Of a stretch of 64,000 bases of DNA, positions 12,801 through 24,700 are shown piece after piece (position 1 is the stretch's first letter; each line of letters begins with the position of its first letter). The stretch is taken from contig NW_024881330.1 of assembly GCF_018691265.1 (NCBI RefSeq), positions 15,251,386 to 15,315,385 of the forward strand, in the 5' to 3' direction. The DNA is from Tyto alba. Taxonomy: Eukaryota; Chordata; Aves; Strigiformes; Tytonidae. A program made the translations under genes and the position numbers. The notes beneath the pieces are model-generated. The model ran no database searches, was not told the origin of the DNA, and saw only the letters and a list, made by a program, of their open reading frames with translations.

Positions 12801-15800
12801 ATTTGCATCTGGAAGATATTGATTTTTATACCCAATATTATTTTGGTTGATTTCTTTAAAAGACTGCACTCTCTCATAGTAATTTTTCTGTTCAACGACA
12901 GTAAAGTCTGCACTTGAGGTTCCAGTCTCTTATCTCACTCATGTTTCAGATTCTTCAGCATTTAAAGTCCCTGCTGTACTGTAAAGGTTTGCTGTCACAA
13001 GAAGCAGCCAAGATCCTGTGCCAAGGAACAGCCAGCTTCTTCTCATAGATGATAGCTGCCTTCAACTACTTTCCTGGTTGGAAGGGGAGAGCCCAACAAT
13101 CCACAGGTGGTGAAACCATTTAGATGTAAATTATACAGGCCATCCATCAAGCTGCATAAGCCAATAGCTGCTTCACAGTTGAAAGAACCCAGTGTCTGAG
13201 AGATTTAAACACAGAGCATGTAGAAAAAGAAACTCGGATGTCCATGCAAATTTCACTGAAGGCTGAGCGTGGCATCATTGCTGGCCTGACATCCTTGCGT
13301 ATATGGAAAACCAGAAGGAGGGAAAATTGGTGCTATGTTAATAACACCCAAATATACACAATGAAGTCAGACTGAAAGAAATGAAATTACAGCTGCTCCT
13401 CATGAGCTAACGGGACCATTTTCCTTAACCAGTGACCTTCAATTACAGAGTAGCAAGCAAATTAGTAGAGACAAAAAAGAATAACCTGTTAGCCAGAAAA
13501 TCTTACTGGCTAAAGCTTGTCTTGTTTCAGTTCCATTTTCCGTAGCTTTCGGTAAAGTATGTGCTGTCTCTTCTGGAGTACTGGTGTTAACTGGAAATGC
13601 TGATTCTGGGAACAATGAATTCCTTCTTATCAAATGGTTGGGGTTTACAGCTTAATTCTTCAGAAGACTTTAAAGCTTTCTGAGTGTTTGAAGGGTCTTA
13701 ATCATTGCAAGAAGCCTCCTGATGCCACAGAGATCAAGTTAGGAAAAAATTCAAAGCCAAAAACGGCCAGGCCAAGAATGACTAAATGAAACTGTTATTT
13801 CTCAGTTCCCAGCCCACCAGCATTCCTTATGCTCATGGTTGTCACCTGCATATTGGAGTGACTGTGAAGCAGGTTGGGATGTAAATTTACAGTGCAGGAG
13901 TTTGGTGGCCCACATACAGAGGTAGAGGGCTTACTCTCAACTACAGCTGTCTGAAAGTTAGGAGTCTTATCCTACCTGGTTCAGATTGCTGAAAAATTCA
14001 CAAATCAGAAAAAGTGAAGTGGTATGAATCCACTTTGAAAGGGGACAAGAGAAGATAACATTATTTGAAAGCTAAGGGTGTCCATACAGGGCATCGGCAC
14101 TTTTTAGGTTCACAGGCTGACTTAATTCCCTAGGTAGGCAAGCCCAACAGCAAAGAATATATGGCCTTCTTCACTTTGCAGTTGGAGGAGATGTTTGTAT
14201 TTAATTGTTTATGGCTGGTAACTCTATACACATTCTGTGACTCCAATTTTTCAGTTCCGCCAGTGCAACCTTCAAATCCTAAAATCCAAATCGAGTTCTG
14301 TTTTGATAGGACAAGCTCCATCTTTCCTTCTCTGGATACATAGTTTGACAACTGAGGTTTTCCTTTTGGTATATTAGCACCTTGTATCTGCTTCAAATTT
14401 ACAGAATGAGCCAAGTTCTTAATCGAAAAAATGAGGCAAAACAATTTACAAGATAAAACAAGCCACAGAGTTAAAACAAAGATAACCACTTAGTTATAAC
14501 TTTTCTTTTGACAACATTATTAGCTGAATACCTTTTCTCTTCCTTCAGTATTTGTTGGCATGAAATCTTTTCCCCAGGGTTTCTGAGTTATATGAGAGAA
14601 AAGGGATGGGGAAATATCTGCAGGGGGTTTTCACCTACTTCAGCAAAATCTAAAACATGCTTTCCCGTTACCTGCACCACTACACTGTCTGCAGATTATC
14701 GGGTTTCTTTAAGCCTCCATTTTCAAAGTTTTCCCAGGATAGTTCAGATCATCAGCTCTTACAATATAAACAGAGAGATTAATTTATAAGGGACTGATGT
14801 AACAACATGATAGAATGTCAGATTGTTTCCTTCTTGCAGCTACTAATATGTTTGCTTTCAGAGTCAATCGATCTTTTTGAGATCCCTCTTCCCCTTAGTG
14901 TGACAGAAATCTGTTAATGACGAAGCTCTGAGTGTTCTCTAAATGCAGTGTGTGGTGAACTTTGAGTCCCAAGCCTGAAGCCACAGTCTTCCCACTGTTT
15001 GTTGCTTGGGCTCAATAAACATCACACTGATATATTGAGATGACTCAGCTATGCAGCGTTCACCTGCCAGCACCAACTCACTGGTCTGGACTTGTGAGTT
15101 TTTCCAGATAGCAGACAGGCTGAAAGAGCAAAGCCATTTATAGACCTGGTGATTATAATGATGCATGAGAACAAAAATAGATTTATAACAATCATAACAT
15201 CCAGGACAGCAATACAAATAGTGAGGATAAAAACCAGGGAAAGATAAATACTTGTCTGGAAATATGACTACTACTGAATCAATAAGATGATGTCCTACCA
15301 AAAGCGCGTCATTACAGATTGAAAGCAATGTGGTATCAGTAACTTTCAGTCTGCCCAATGAAAGTGGTCCTTTTTCTCCAGTTTTATGTACTGTTACAAG
15401 TTGCTGCGAACCATTTCTGTTAACTAGAGGGCTGTTTCTGAATCACTTTTAACTAATGATTTTTAAAACAAGCTCGTCATATTCTTGTAACAAGGAATGG
15501 GCTATATAATGCCTTTAATAATTCACCACTTTAGGTTTGTTAGTAAAACAAGAAATACTGATTTTTATCTTTTAGTTTATTTTCCTATTACATCTTGTAA
15601 ACTATGTTATGGATAATGAATAAATAAAGGGACTTAACTTTTAAAAAATAATTTCAGGCTGTGTCCCTTCCCTGTCATGGCATGTAGTCACAGACGTGGT
15701 TCTTTCAAACATTGCTGAGAACAGCTTGGTTGTAGCATGGACAAGTGTTTATTACAGGGTTTACTGACTTGTCCTATGATTCCATGCTCTGCAAAGCACA

Positions 15801-17864
15801 TCTTAACTAATTCCCAAAGGCAAAGTGGCAATGCTGTAAAGCACTTGTGAAAACATTTAAACTGCAGTTTAAACCTTGTTAAAACGCAGTCCTTCTCTGA
15901 AAAGTGACACTAAAAATGGCAGTGTGGGATCCTGTATTTATTGTCTATTTGTGAATACCAGATCAAACATGCTAAGTACAACTATATAGTTCCCTCCTAA
16001 CATCCACAGCCAGCCCCACAGACTACAATGAGATTAGTGCTTGAAACTTTCATGTTCATGTATCGTTAAGATGATGGCCCCCTTAGCATCTGTCCAAACC
16101 CAATGTCCTCACTGGAACAAATACACCTTGGTCCCCTTCCCTTTATCTGAATGAGCTTGAGGAGGATCTGTCGTCTTCTCATTAACCTGTGTCAGTTTTT
16201 TCACTGCTTATGGAGTAAAATGTCTTCTCGGGCAGGTCAGCAAATCTAACTCTGAACACAAGCATACACAAAACAGATGTGTTGAAGATGATGCTACCTC
16301 TTAACCATAGCCACATTTTCAGCTAAAGAATTTTAATGGCTTTTTAATTTGTTTTCTGGTCTGTTTCACAGCTTAAAGTATTTTGATCTCTAGAAAATTC
16401 TGATGTGAACAATATTATCTATACCCATTAACCTATTTAAACACAGGCTTATGAGCTACATTTTTATTCACTACAGATCCAGCTGTTGCATATTTATGGC
16501 TATCACCAGCAATGAGAAGGCACAGGCACAGTCCAATCCAAAGTCCAGTGAAATTCAGTTACACTGTTCAATTAACCACAGGGAGCTTTCTACGGGTTTT
16601 GTACTTTTCTTTCTGCTGTATCTGAGAGGGAAGAACCAGCCTCACACACCTCCCAGGGACCTCTGAGTTGACACTGGACTTTTCTGTTCCCAATCAGGAG
16701 AAGAGACACATTGCCATGTCCAGCTTTTGGCCCCTGAGGGGATAAAGCTAGTCTAGCTTAAGTAACTTCTGCTGATGGACTTGCTACAGCGTTCTGGCTG
16801 ACACTTAAAGCTGGTCCCTATATGAAGAATACTGTACTCACACAGACCTACTCTGACATAGTCAAAGATGGCTATTTCAAAAACAGTTCTTCCCCCTACC
16901 CCACAACGAAAATGTAGAAATGTAGAGGAAGATCATGTTTATTGGAACTACTGTCCCTTTATCTGGGCAGTATGTTCATAAATATATCTAAGAATGGATG
17001 GTAAAGTGCTAAAATGTTCTGAAAAGCTTACAAGAACAGTTACAGCATCCATTCAAGGTGCAATAGTAATCAAGTGGTGACTACTACCCAACAGATGCCA
17101 GCAATACTGCCTCAGGTGGTAGGGTTTCCATGCCAGTTTTCACATCACCTCTTACAAAGAACTCATCAGTAATTCAAGTGTCTTGAATTTTTATCGTCCT
17201 GACAAGTGTAATCAGCATCAGTTTCAATCTTAGGTTATGCTTGATGGGTGTTCAAATGGTTACAGATGTGTAAGGAGGACAGCACAAGGCTGTCCTTCTT
17301 GAAGACAATGGTTTCCTGACTTAGCATGGCTGAAATTTCATAAAACAGTATGCAGGTTTTTTCCATCTCACTCTTTTGCCAATCCTGCACAGCTTTGTGA
17401 CTCAACGGGGCAAAACTACACAACCCAGAGGCAACATGGGCCCCAGATTTCAAATGCTTGAGAGCTGGAATATCCAGAGCTGATGTTTTGGTCTGGCTTG
17501 TGAAAAGGGAGAAAAAAACATCCATGAAAACTGGAAGCACATCTAGGTTTGGCTTCTGCCCCGGGATCCCACAGCCTCCCATAATCACTTTCTGTATACC
17601 TGCAGTCTGGGAGAAGAAATTGTTTCTTCACACCTTTTCTTGGAAAGCCTTGCTCAGCCCCATGCGTGGTACACACCAGTTCCCTGGCGCTTCCAGGATG
17701 CCCTCTGAGTAATCCAGGGAGGCAAGAACAGCAGGCTTTGAACCTTACGGCTTTAGAAGAACGCTCTTTTCTAACTAAAATTGGCAGAAGGAAGAACAGG
17801 CCCTCGAGTGGGACTTCTGTGGGCATGGGCTTGCTGAAAACACTGACCGTGACTGGAAAAATCA

Positions 17865-18360
17865 GAACCGCACGTGCATCGTTCCCGCAGGCCTCTCCTC
17901 CTCACGAAGCCGCCCGGGGCTGGCGCTGGCCTCTGGGCAGCCGCACACCCGTGGTGTGGCGCAGGCCTGCCTTGGCGAGCGGCAGGGGCAGGGGGCCCTG
18001 CCTCGCATTCCTGCCTCAGCAGGGAAGGGAAACCAGCAGGCATCCTCCTTCCCCTCAGCCTCCCCCAGCCTGGACTTGGCTTCCCAGCCAGCCCTGCTCC
18101 TGGAAACCCTTGGGGAGCCGGGCCGAAAGGAGCCCTCTTCTTCCCCGGGAAAGGGCAGCCCCGGGTGTGCCGGGTGGCTGGCCCTGGGACTGAGCCTCCA
18201 GCAATGATTTTTAACCATGTTCCCCATGAGCTGGGTATGCCAGGGGAGCCGCTGTCGCCCCTGGGGCGCAGGTCTCCCCTCCAAGCTGGCTGCTCGGGGG
18301 AAAGGAGCGGGGGACAGCCAGCCAGCCAGCCAGCCGGAGCCCAATTAAACCCTCCCCTGG
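17865..18360. promoter_or_regulatory. GC-rich, moderately CpG-containing flank upstream of TNFRSF11B
   Basis: Base composition rises sharply from the AT-rich flank, with scattered CpGs, a CACGTG E-box at 17871-17876 and a short (CAGC)5 run at 18315-18335. Long open frames overlap here on both strands, but this is expected where stop codons are scarce, and none resembles a known protein. I read it as the distal part of the promoter region, without experimental support. Confidence 0.5.
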
Positions 18361-18395
18361 CCAGCCCCTGACACTCCCTCCTGCATTTTCCAGTC

Positions 18396-18402
18396 TGTGG
18401 TT
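18396..18402 (-). promoter_or_regulatory. Runx2-type site (TGTGGTT)
   Basis: TGTGGTT on the + strand is AACCACA on the other, the osteoblast-specific element bound by Runx2. It sits about 170 bp upstream of the TATA-like box. Osteoprotegerin is an osteoblast product, and Runx2 sites are reported for its mammalian promoter. A 7-bp match alone is weak. Confidence 0.35.
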
Positions 18403-18447
18403 ACAGCACTCAAAGGGTTCCATTAAGTCATCAAGTTTTACAGGTTC

Positions 18448-18450
<3 letters not shown>

Positions 18451-18483
<33 letters not shown>
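18451..18483 (+). repeat. Poly(A) tract of 33 in the proximal promoter
   Basis: An uninterrupted run of 33 A, followed at once by GAGAGAGCGCGC and further purine repeats. It lies about 85 bp upstream of the TATA-like box. It could be the tail of an old retroposed element, but I see no element body beside it. Such tracts tend to exclude nucleosomes. Confidence 0.9.
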
Positions 18484-18486
<3 letters not shown>

Positions 18487-18531
18487 AGAGCGCGCAAGAG
18501 AGAAAAGTTTGGTCATGGTAGGGAATGAGTG

Positions 18532-18538
18532 ATCAAAG
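18532..18538 (+). promoter_or_regulatory. TCF/LEF-type site (ATCAAAG)
   Basis: ATCAAAG fits the WWCAAAG consensus and lies about 30 bp upstream of the TATA-like box. Osteoprotegerin is a known beta-catenin/TCF target in osteoblasts, so the position is plausible. A similar, weaker CTCAAAG occurs near 18409-18415. This is inference from motif and position only. Confidence 0.4.
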
Positions 18539-18568
18539 CTGAGCCAAAGCTTCCTGTTACACCGGGAC

Positions 18569-18579
18569 TATATATATAT
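18569..18579 (+). promoter_or_regulatory. TATA-like box of TNFRSF11B
   Basis: TATATATATAT follows GGGAC and is the only clear TATA-like run near exon 1. Usual spacing puts transcription start near 18597-18620, giving a 5' UTR of roughly 65-90 nt before the ATG at 18686. The tract is a simple TA repeat, so it could be coincidental. Confidence 0.5.
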
Positions 18580-18685
18580 CGTGTCTTTAATGTTGGGGGA
18601 TGTAAGCAGGCTGCTAGGAGACTGGAGCCGGAGCTGACTCTCTGCCTGATTTCCCAGCTCGCTGAGGTTTCTTCCACCGACCACA

Positions 18686-18715
18686 ATGAACAAGTTCCTG
18701 TGCTGCACACTTGTG
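18686..18715 (+). CDS. TNFRSF11B: TNFRSF11B coding exon 1 (start of signal peptide)
   Basis: This exon codes only for residues 1-10, MNKFLCCTLV, the first half of the signal peptide, and ends in phase 0 at the donor GTG|gtaagt. An A at -3 gives a reasonable start context. A very short first coding exon followed by a long intron is the known arrangement of this gene in vertebrates. Confidence 0.93.
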
Positions 18716-21700
18716 GTAAGTCCCTTCGGAGAGGTAGATAGGCTTTATGATGCATTACAGCTCCAGAGATCAGGCTGTAAAGGCACACAGATTTTCTTCT
18801 GGGGTTTTTTGTTTTGTTTTGGGGGGGGTATTTTTGGGGTTTGGTTTTTTTTTTTTTTTGCCTTCTCTCCATTTTCTTGGTAAACCCTTTTCGTTTCATC
18901 ACACCGAGCTTTCCTGGTGAGGTTTGGAGTGCGATGGACACGTCCAGCTCCAGGGAGTCAGCAGGGATTTTCATACCATTCTTAAGGTAGTGGCATGATT
19001 TGTTTTTATTTTGCCTTTTTTCCTATCTTCCTCTCTCCTTTTGTAAGGCTTCATCATACCAGGCTGACACAAAACACTGCATCTAGGAATGAATTTAGAA
19101 ACTGGGATGTTTGGTTTTGATTTACAAAATCTCAATCCCTGCCTGTCTCTGTAATCTGTGCTGCAGTGGCACTGGTCAGTAACTCAGATCCTGGGCTGGA
19201 TTTGTTACCCGGGAAAACCACTGTGAACTCCAGAAAAAAATAAAGCACAAGCGTGTGGTGCTTGTTTTGGCTTAGAAAATTCAGCTTCATATGCAAGAAA
19301 GTGATGAATTAGTAGCTATGTCAGTAGCTATTACAGAAAAAGTTGTGTTATTAAATCTGGTATAAAACCCTGCTTTAATAAGTTTTTGTTTACTTGGTGA
19401 TTTAGCAAGATACATCCAGATGCAAATTTAGAGATGTTAGCAGTGCAGTAAATCTTTCAAAATGTCATTTAATCCATTTAGCAGCATGGAATTGTGTATG
19501 ATGTCAGATTAATTAAAACCTGAGGACAGATAGATACTGTGTAACAACTATTTGGAGGCTATTCATCTTTTGAATGAGAAAACATTCAAAGAAAAACATT
19601 AAAAATAGTATTCAGAGCAGGCTGTTATGCATGCCTGCACAATAACTTGCTCCTGGGTTGTTTTGGTGACTACAGTGGCATTAATGTTGTGACAGAGGGT
19701 TAGAACTGAGATTCATTTATTTTGAAAGTTCTTTATAAATGCAACGAGATTTCCAGGATCTGATGAGTAATGCATGTTTATTACTCTCTGTACAACTTTC
19801 TGAAAGAGCTTTTTGAGAAACAAACCCAAAGTAATTAATGGTGCAAGGGAAGCAAAAATTGTCAGGCTCGTGGTCAGCAAAATGAAACACAGGCTGACTT
19901 TATATCTCATGCATAATGTTGTGCCTTTTTTGTCTATATTAAAGCACGAGAAGTTAATCTGGGAATTTCAGCAATATCCTGTAATCAGCTTGGCTTTTTA
20001 TCTGTGGCTGTCATAAAATAATCACATCAGTATTTTGATTTTGATTAAATGTAATGTGCCTGTTCATGTTCTCCCATAAAGTAATAGCATTCGGTGAAGT
20101 TCAGCATAATCCTCTGGCAGAGAAGTCTTGGAGCTGAAATATGTCAGTGGCAGGAGTAGATACCAGAGAGCTCCATAATTTGCCTTTTTTTTTACTATTT
20201 AAAAGCAATTTATTTAAAGTTATTGTGAAGTTTAAGTGCTGTCAGTGAAGTTTAAGTACTGTCAGATGTGCTAGAGCTCAGGAAAGTAGTTTTAGTACCT
20301 GTTTTATAAGAACACTCATAGGAGGCACAACAGCAGTTCAAAGTTGTGTACGTTTGGCTCACATAGCTTAAACCTAGTTTGGAGACAACCATAGCTAAAA
20401 AAGACTCTTTGGACATGTTGTACCTTCAGCCTTGGCCTCTTCGCTAAGGTTTCAGAAAGGGGACCTGCTGTGGTGGTGCATGCATGTACGTGTTGTTTGC
20501 TGGAACACTAAAACTGCTTACAAACAGACAAGCGTTATGAAATCAGACTGAATTGAAAGAAATTCCCCAGAGCTGGATCTCGTTACTTGTCACGTAACTA
20601 TCTTGACCCTTAAACTTGACCTTTCTCTATTTTGGATCTCTGGGCGCATGTGACATGCTTTTTCTGGCCTGCCTGTTGGGTTTGCTGTGTGTAGGCAGCA
20701 GTGGCTTTGCAGCCCGCGAGGGTAGGAGTTATCTTTCTGTCTGAATTTCTTTCTGTCTGTCTGCATGTGTGTTGGTTAAAAATAAAACACCAAGGTTAGC
20801 AGAAGAATTTTTAAAAGATATTGTCACAATTTAAATAACACCCACTGTTAAAATCTCACTGAAACTTTAATTCTGTCCTTCTGTATTTAACTTTTATGCT
20901 AGAAGATTTACTATTCTGATGGTCATCCTGGAGAAAAACACCTGTTTGCACATAATACTGAACATACTGTTTCTCTAGGTAGGTGGTCAGTTGTTAGTAA
21001 TTCTGTTCAGTGCAAAGGCAGGCTGTAGTCATAGTGGTAACATCCCAGGTTTGGGTTAGCTCTAAACCTTGCTGTCACTTTGGTGAATAATGTTCCAAAA
21101 TATCAGTTATGGGTAAGACACATATTTTGGTGAGTAGCTGGTTATTCTTTCCTGCTTTCTCCCTCCACAAGCTTCAAGGCAAATATAATTCATATAAACT
21201 AAGACCTTCAATCTAGTACTTCTTTGATAAGATGTAAAACTGCTCATCAGCTGAATGTATTTTTCCTACCACTGAAAATGAAATAATAGTTTAGACCCCT
21301 AAATTGCTTTGTGAATGACAACTAATGGTGCCTCACAGAGTCTCTATGAGATCTGAATTGTTGACATATTGCTTTACTGACAGAGAAATTAAGATAGTGA
21401 TTGATAGGCACAGTCTCAAATACAGGTGGCTCAGGAGAGTCACTAGTTACAATCCTTATGAAAAAGAGGAACCTCCACTTTATAAAGCATCTTCCATACA
21501 CAAGTAGATCCCATTATGTCCAAAGTGAGTGGATTGCATTGAAGCAGTTGGCAGAATTGTGGAACAGCTTTATAAGCTAAACTCAAAGCAGTGAAAACGA
21601 CTCCATTTTAGCCGTTGTTGTGTACCTGACACTCAGCTGCAGTTGCCCAAAAGGTGCTTTGTCTGCACTCTGCTCTAAGTGAGCCAGCAGCGACTCATGG

Positions 21701-24700
21701 GGCAAGCAGGGCTCCATAGCTGTTGGCCCAAAGAGGTTAAATTTGGTGATTCCCTGGGGCCCCCCAGAACAGCAAGGTGAGGAGGATAAGAGCTGAATAT
21801 CTCCCAGATGGATGGGAGTCATTTCTCCCTAGATGACAAATATTTTACAATGGTTATTTGCAATAGACAGCCATGGTTCTGATCCAGCATGACACTGTCA
21901 TGTGCTGGATCTAGAGATACTGTTTTGATTTGACAAGTTATTGATTAGGAGGACCTTGTTAATACTGCTTGGTGCTGTATTTTGCCACTGGGATTTCTCT
22001 GGGTCTGTTCATGATTTCAGTGAGGCATTCTGCCTTAGCACTGAGGGTAAGTGAAGGCCTCCTGCCTTAGCTTTGTCCAAATACTTTGTGTGGAAAGCAA
22101 AGTCAGAGAGTTGTGAGGTTTTACTTTGAACCCAATTCAAACACTAGGAGCAATCTGACAGATGCCTTGAATGATTATTTATCACACAGGAAAATATGCT
22201 TCGGAATAGTTGTGGAATGCGAAACAGAAACAGATATATCTTTCTCAGCAAATTAAATATTCTCCTTTGGTCTACAACCCAAAACCACAAAGCCAGGCTA
22301 TATAATAATATTTTCATATGCTGAAAAGCCACTTTCTTTTCTCTCACAAAGCAGTGATTTAAGGGGATGATGCTTGAAGGATTTTTGCTTTATGTACTTT
22401 GTCTTCTGGTCCATTTTAATTCAACAAGAAAAAGCAAGTGGCTCTTTGCCTTACGTTTAAAGACGAAGGAAAAGGGCGTGTACTTTTTTCATGCCCAAGA
22501 TCTGAAATGAAATTTTACAATCACATTATTTCTCTTTCAAAAGCATCTTCTAAGGGTTCAAATAAATGGACTGCACCGGCCTTTTATGTTAGTATTGTGT
22601 ATGCTGAGATAAAGATGGTATAGAAAAATACAACTTCGGGCCTGATGTGTTAAGTGACACGGTCAAAGAATTGGTTTTTAACCTTGGGTTTTGCATAAGT
22701 TCTCAATATTTACTTGCATGACACTGACTTACACTAGATCTGTATTTCAGTATTTACAGCTCATCCCAATTCCTCACACAAAGGCAGTCATCTTGACAGG
22801 TACCTAGGATTTGGCCCAGCGAGACAGATAGATGAGGACTGAGTTTTTCAGTCCTTTCAGAACTGTGGCCATGACACTAGAACTTGGATTTCACCCAGTA
22901 GGTTGACAGATGTAGTTAATGATACCAGATTTTGTTTGGTTTGGTTTTGTTGTAATTATTTTGTTACTGGTAACATTTCCTACTCATAGAACAAAAAACC
23001 CCAACCTTTGGGAATTCTTTTTCAAACTGGGCCTTGCATTTTACTACCCCTAGGAAAACTGTTTACAATTTAGTGCACTCTGAATCAGACTAAGAGTTAA
23101 TTTGTTGAGATGAACAAAATACTCAGTATCATTGGCTTCAATTGGTGTTGCAATATGAAGGATTTGCTTAGGATTTAAAACTGAAAGAAACTGCCTAGAC
23201 CTTTTCCGTCCATTCCTTAGCTCTTCCAAGAAACCAAATGGTATACTTGCTTTCAGAAATGCATTGAGAGCTATATTTAAACTACTTGGGTTTCTTGCAC
23301 CTGCTTCTCAGTAAAAGGCTGTTCCCAAACTTCCTCTGACAAGAGAATCCCCTTTTCATTTGCCAGCATTATCCTTTAATGGGGAAAGTTCTCTCTCTGT
23401 CTGTTCACTGTCTCTGTACTGAACCTATAGGTATTTTTGACTTGCCAAGATATTGAACAAGTGCAGATCCCTTCAAGATGAAGCTCTCCATTTCCTTCTA
23501 AACTTTCTCTGTACCTATTCCAGGCTGAATTAACCTCTCCTAAACAAGGATGAACAGAATTTTACACAATCTTCTGAATGACAAATCCATGACTTTGGCC
23601 TAATGTAGCACTGATAGACTACAGCTTTGGTCTCTTAAGGGTTCAGGGGTGAACGTGCTCATTGCCCCTTTACTTCTGATTCCAGCAAACTGAAGCCAGA
23701 CTCCTAGTTTCTTCCTCCTTTCAAACTGGAACATGCCTTCTTCTCCTGCAAGAGCAAAACAGGCCAGTGCCAGCATGATTATCAGAGAAATCATACTTTC
23801 TGCGAAACTTTTTGGAAGACTAATGTTCAGAACTAATAAGTTCTGATCATGGCATTTTCATGTGCTCGGAGTGCTATTTCTTACAGCAGAGATTCAGGTG
23901 TTTAGTACATAGCCCACCTTTAAGTATTGGCACAGGTCAATCAGAGGTTTTATGTGGCTGAGAATCTGCTATGAAGTTGGTCATATCATAGTTTAGGAGG
24001 AGAAATGTCAGAAATTAAATGTCAAAAATGACATAAAATAAAATGCATTTAATTACCAATTTGATTTGGGAACATGCTTTTGAAGGTCCTCTCCTCATCA
24101 TCCTTGTTTACTGTATTTTAGTTTGTGCATCAGAGCAGACTTGGAGTGCACAAAGTGGATTTACAAAAGTAAACTGGATTGATGAAAGTAAATACAGAGA
24201 CAGACTCCAGAGACGCACCAGATGCACTGTAACCACTAATGCATGCTCAGTCCATGAGAGCAGACTGAAGTTAGTCCAAAATACCCCCTCTGAATCATGC
24301 ATAATGTGTATGTCAGGTGCTTGGCACCATCTGTTTTGCTCTACAAATCTGCTGTAACAGGTGATCCAACTTGCTAATGTAAGCACAAATTCAGTGTGGT
24401 TTATGCCAGGAGAAAGGACAATTTAGTGATGTTCCCTTCTAGCTTATTCTTTGAGCTGGGGGACAAGAAGAGTCTTTTCGTTGTTTGTGCCAAGTTTCTG
24501 CAGTAAAACTAGTAAAAATTATACTTAATTGCCTTCTACCATTCTTCCTGCATTTTTGCAAAACTTCTGAAAACTAGATTGCTTTTACTTTGGCACTTGA
24601 TGTAGGTTCAAGGATAACTTCTGATTTTCAGGTTGCGTATTAAAAATCAGAATACTCAGATGTGCTAGGTGTTTTCAGTCTGCACAGAAGTCAATCTTGC

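Larger units (their letters stand above)
1..17864. other. Upstream intergenic region, no recognisable gene
   Basis: AT-rich sequence with only short or composition-driven open frames on both strands. I find no collagen-like or C-type lectin exon, which would mark COLEC10, the neighbour on this side in mammals. Two probable ancient CR1 3' fragments occur near 4440-4505 and 5830-6010, and a T-rich tract at 9796-9833. The rest shows nothing I can name. Confidence 0.6.

Noticed and set aside
14939..15358. 139-codon open frame on the minus strand
   Set aside because: No recognisable domain, no splice or promoter context. A few frames of this size are expected by chance in 64 kb. A possible LTR (TGT start near 14798, AATAAA at 15014) was considered, but no matching end or target duplication was seen.
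17666..18371. Overlapping long open frames on both strands upstream of exon 1
   Set aside because: They coincide with the GC-rich promoter flank, overlap each other in several frames and have low-complexity proline/arginine/glycine-rich translations.
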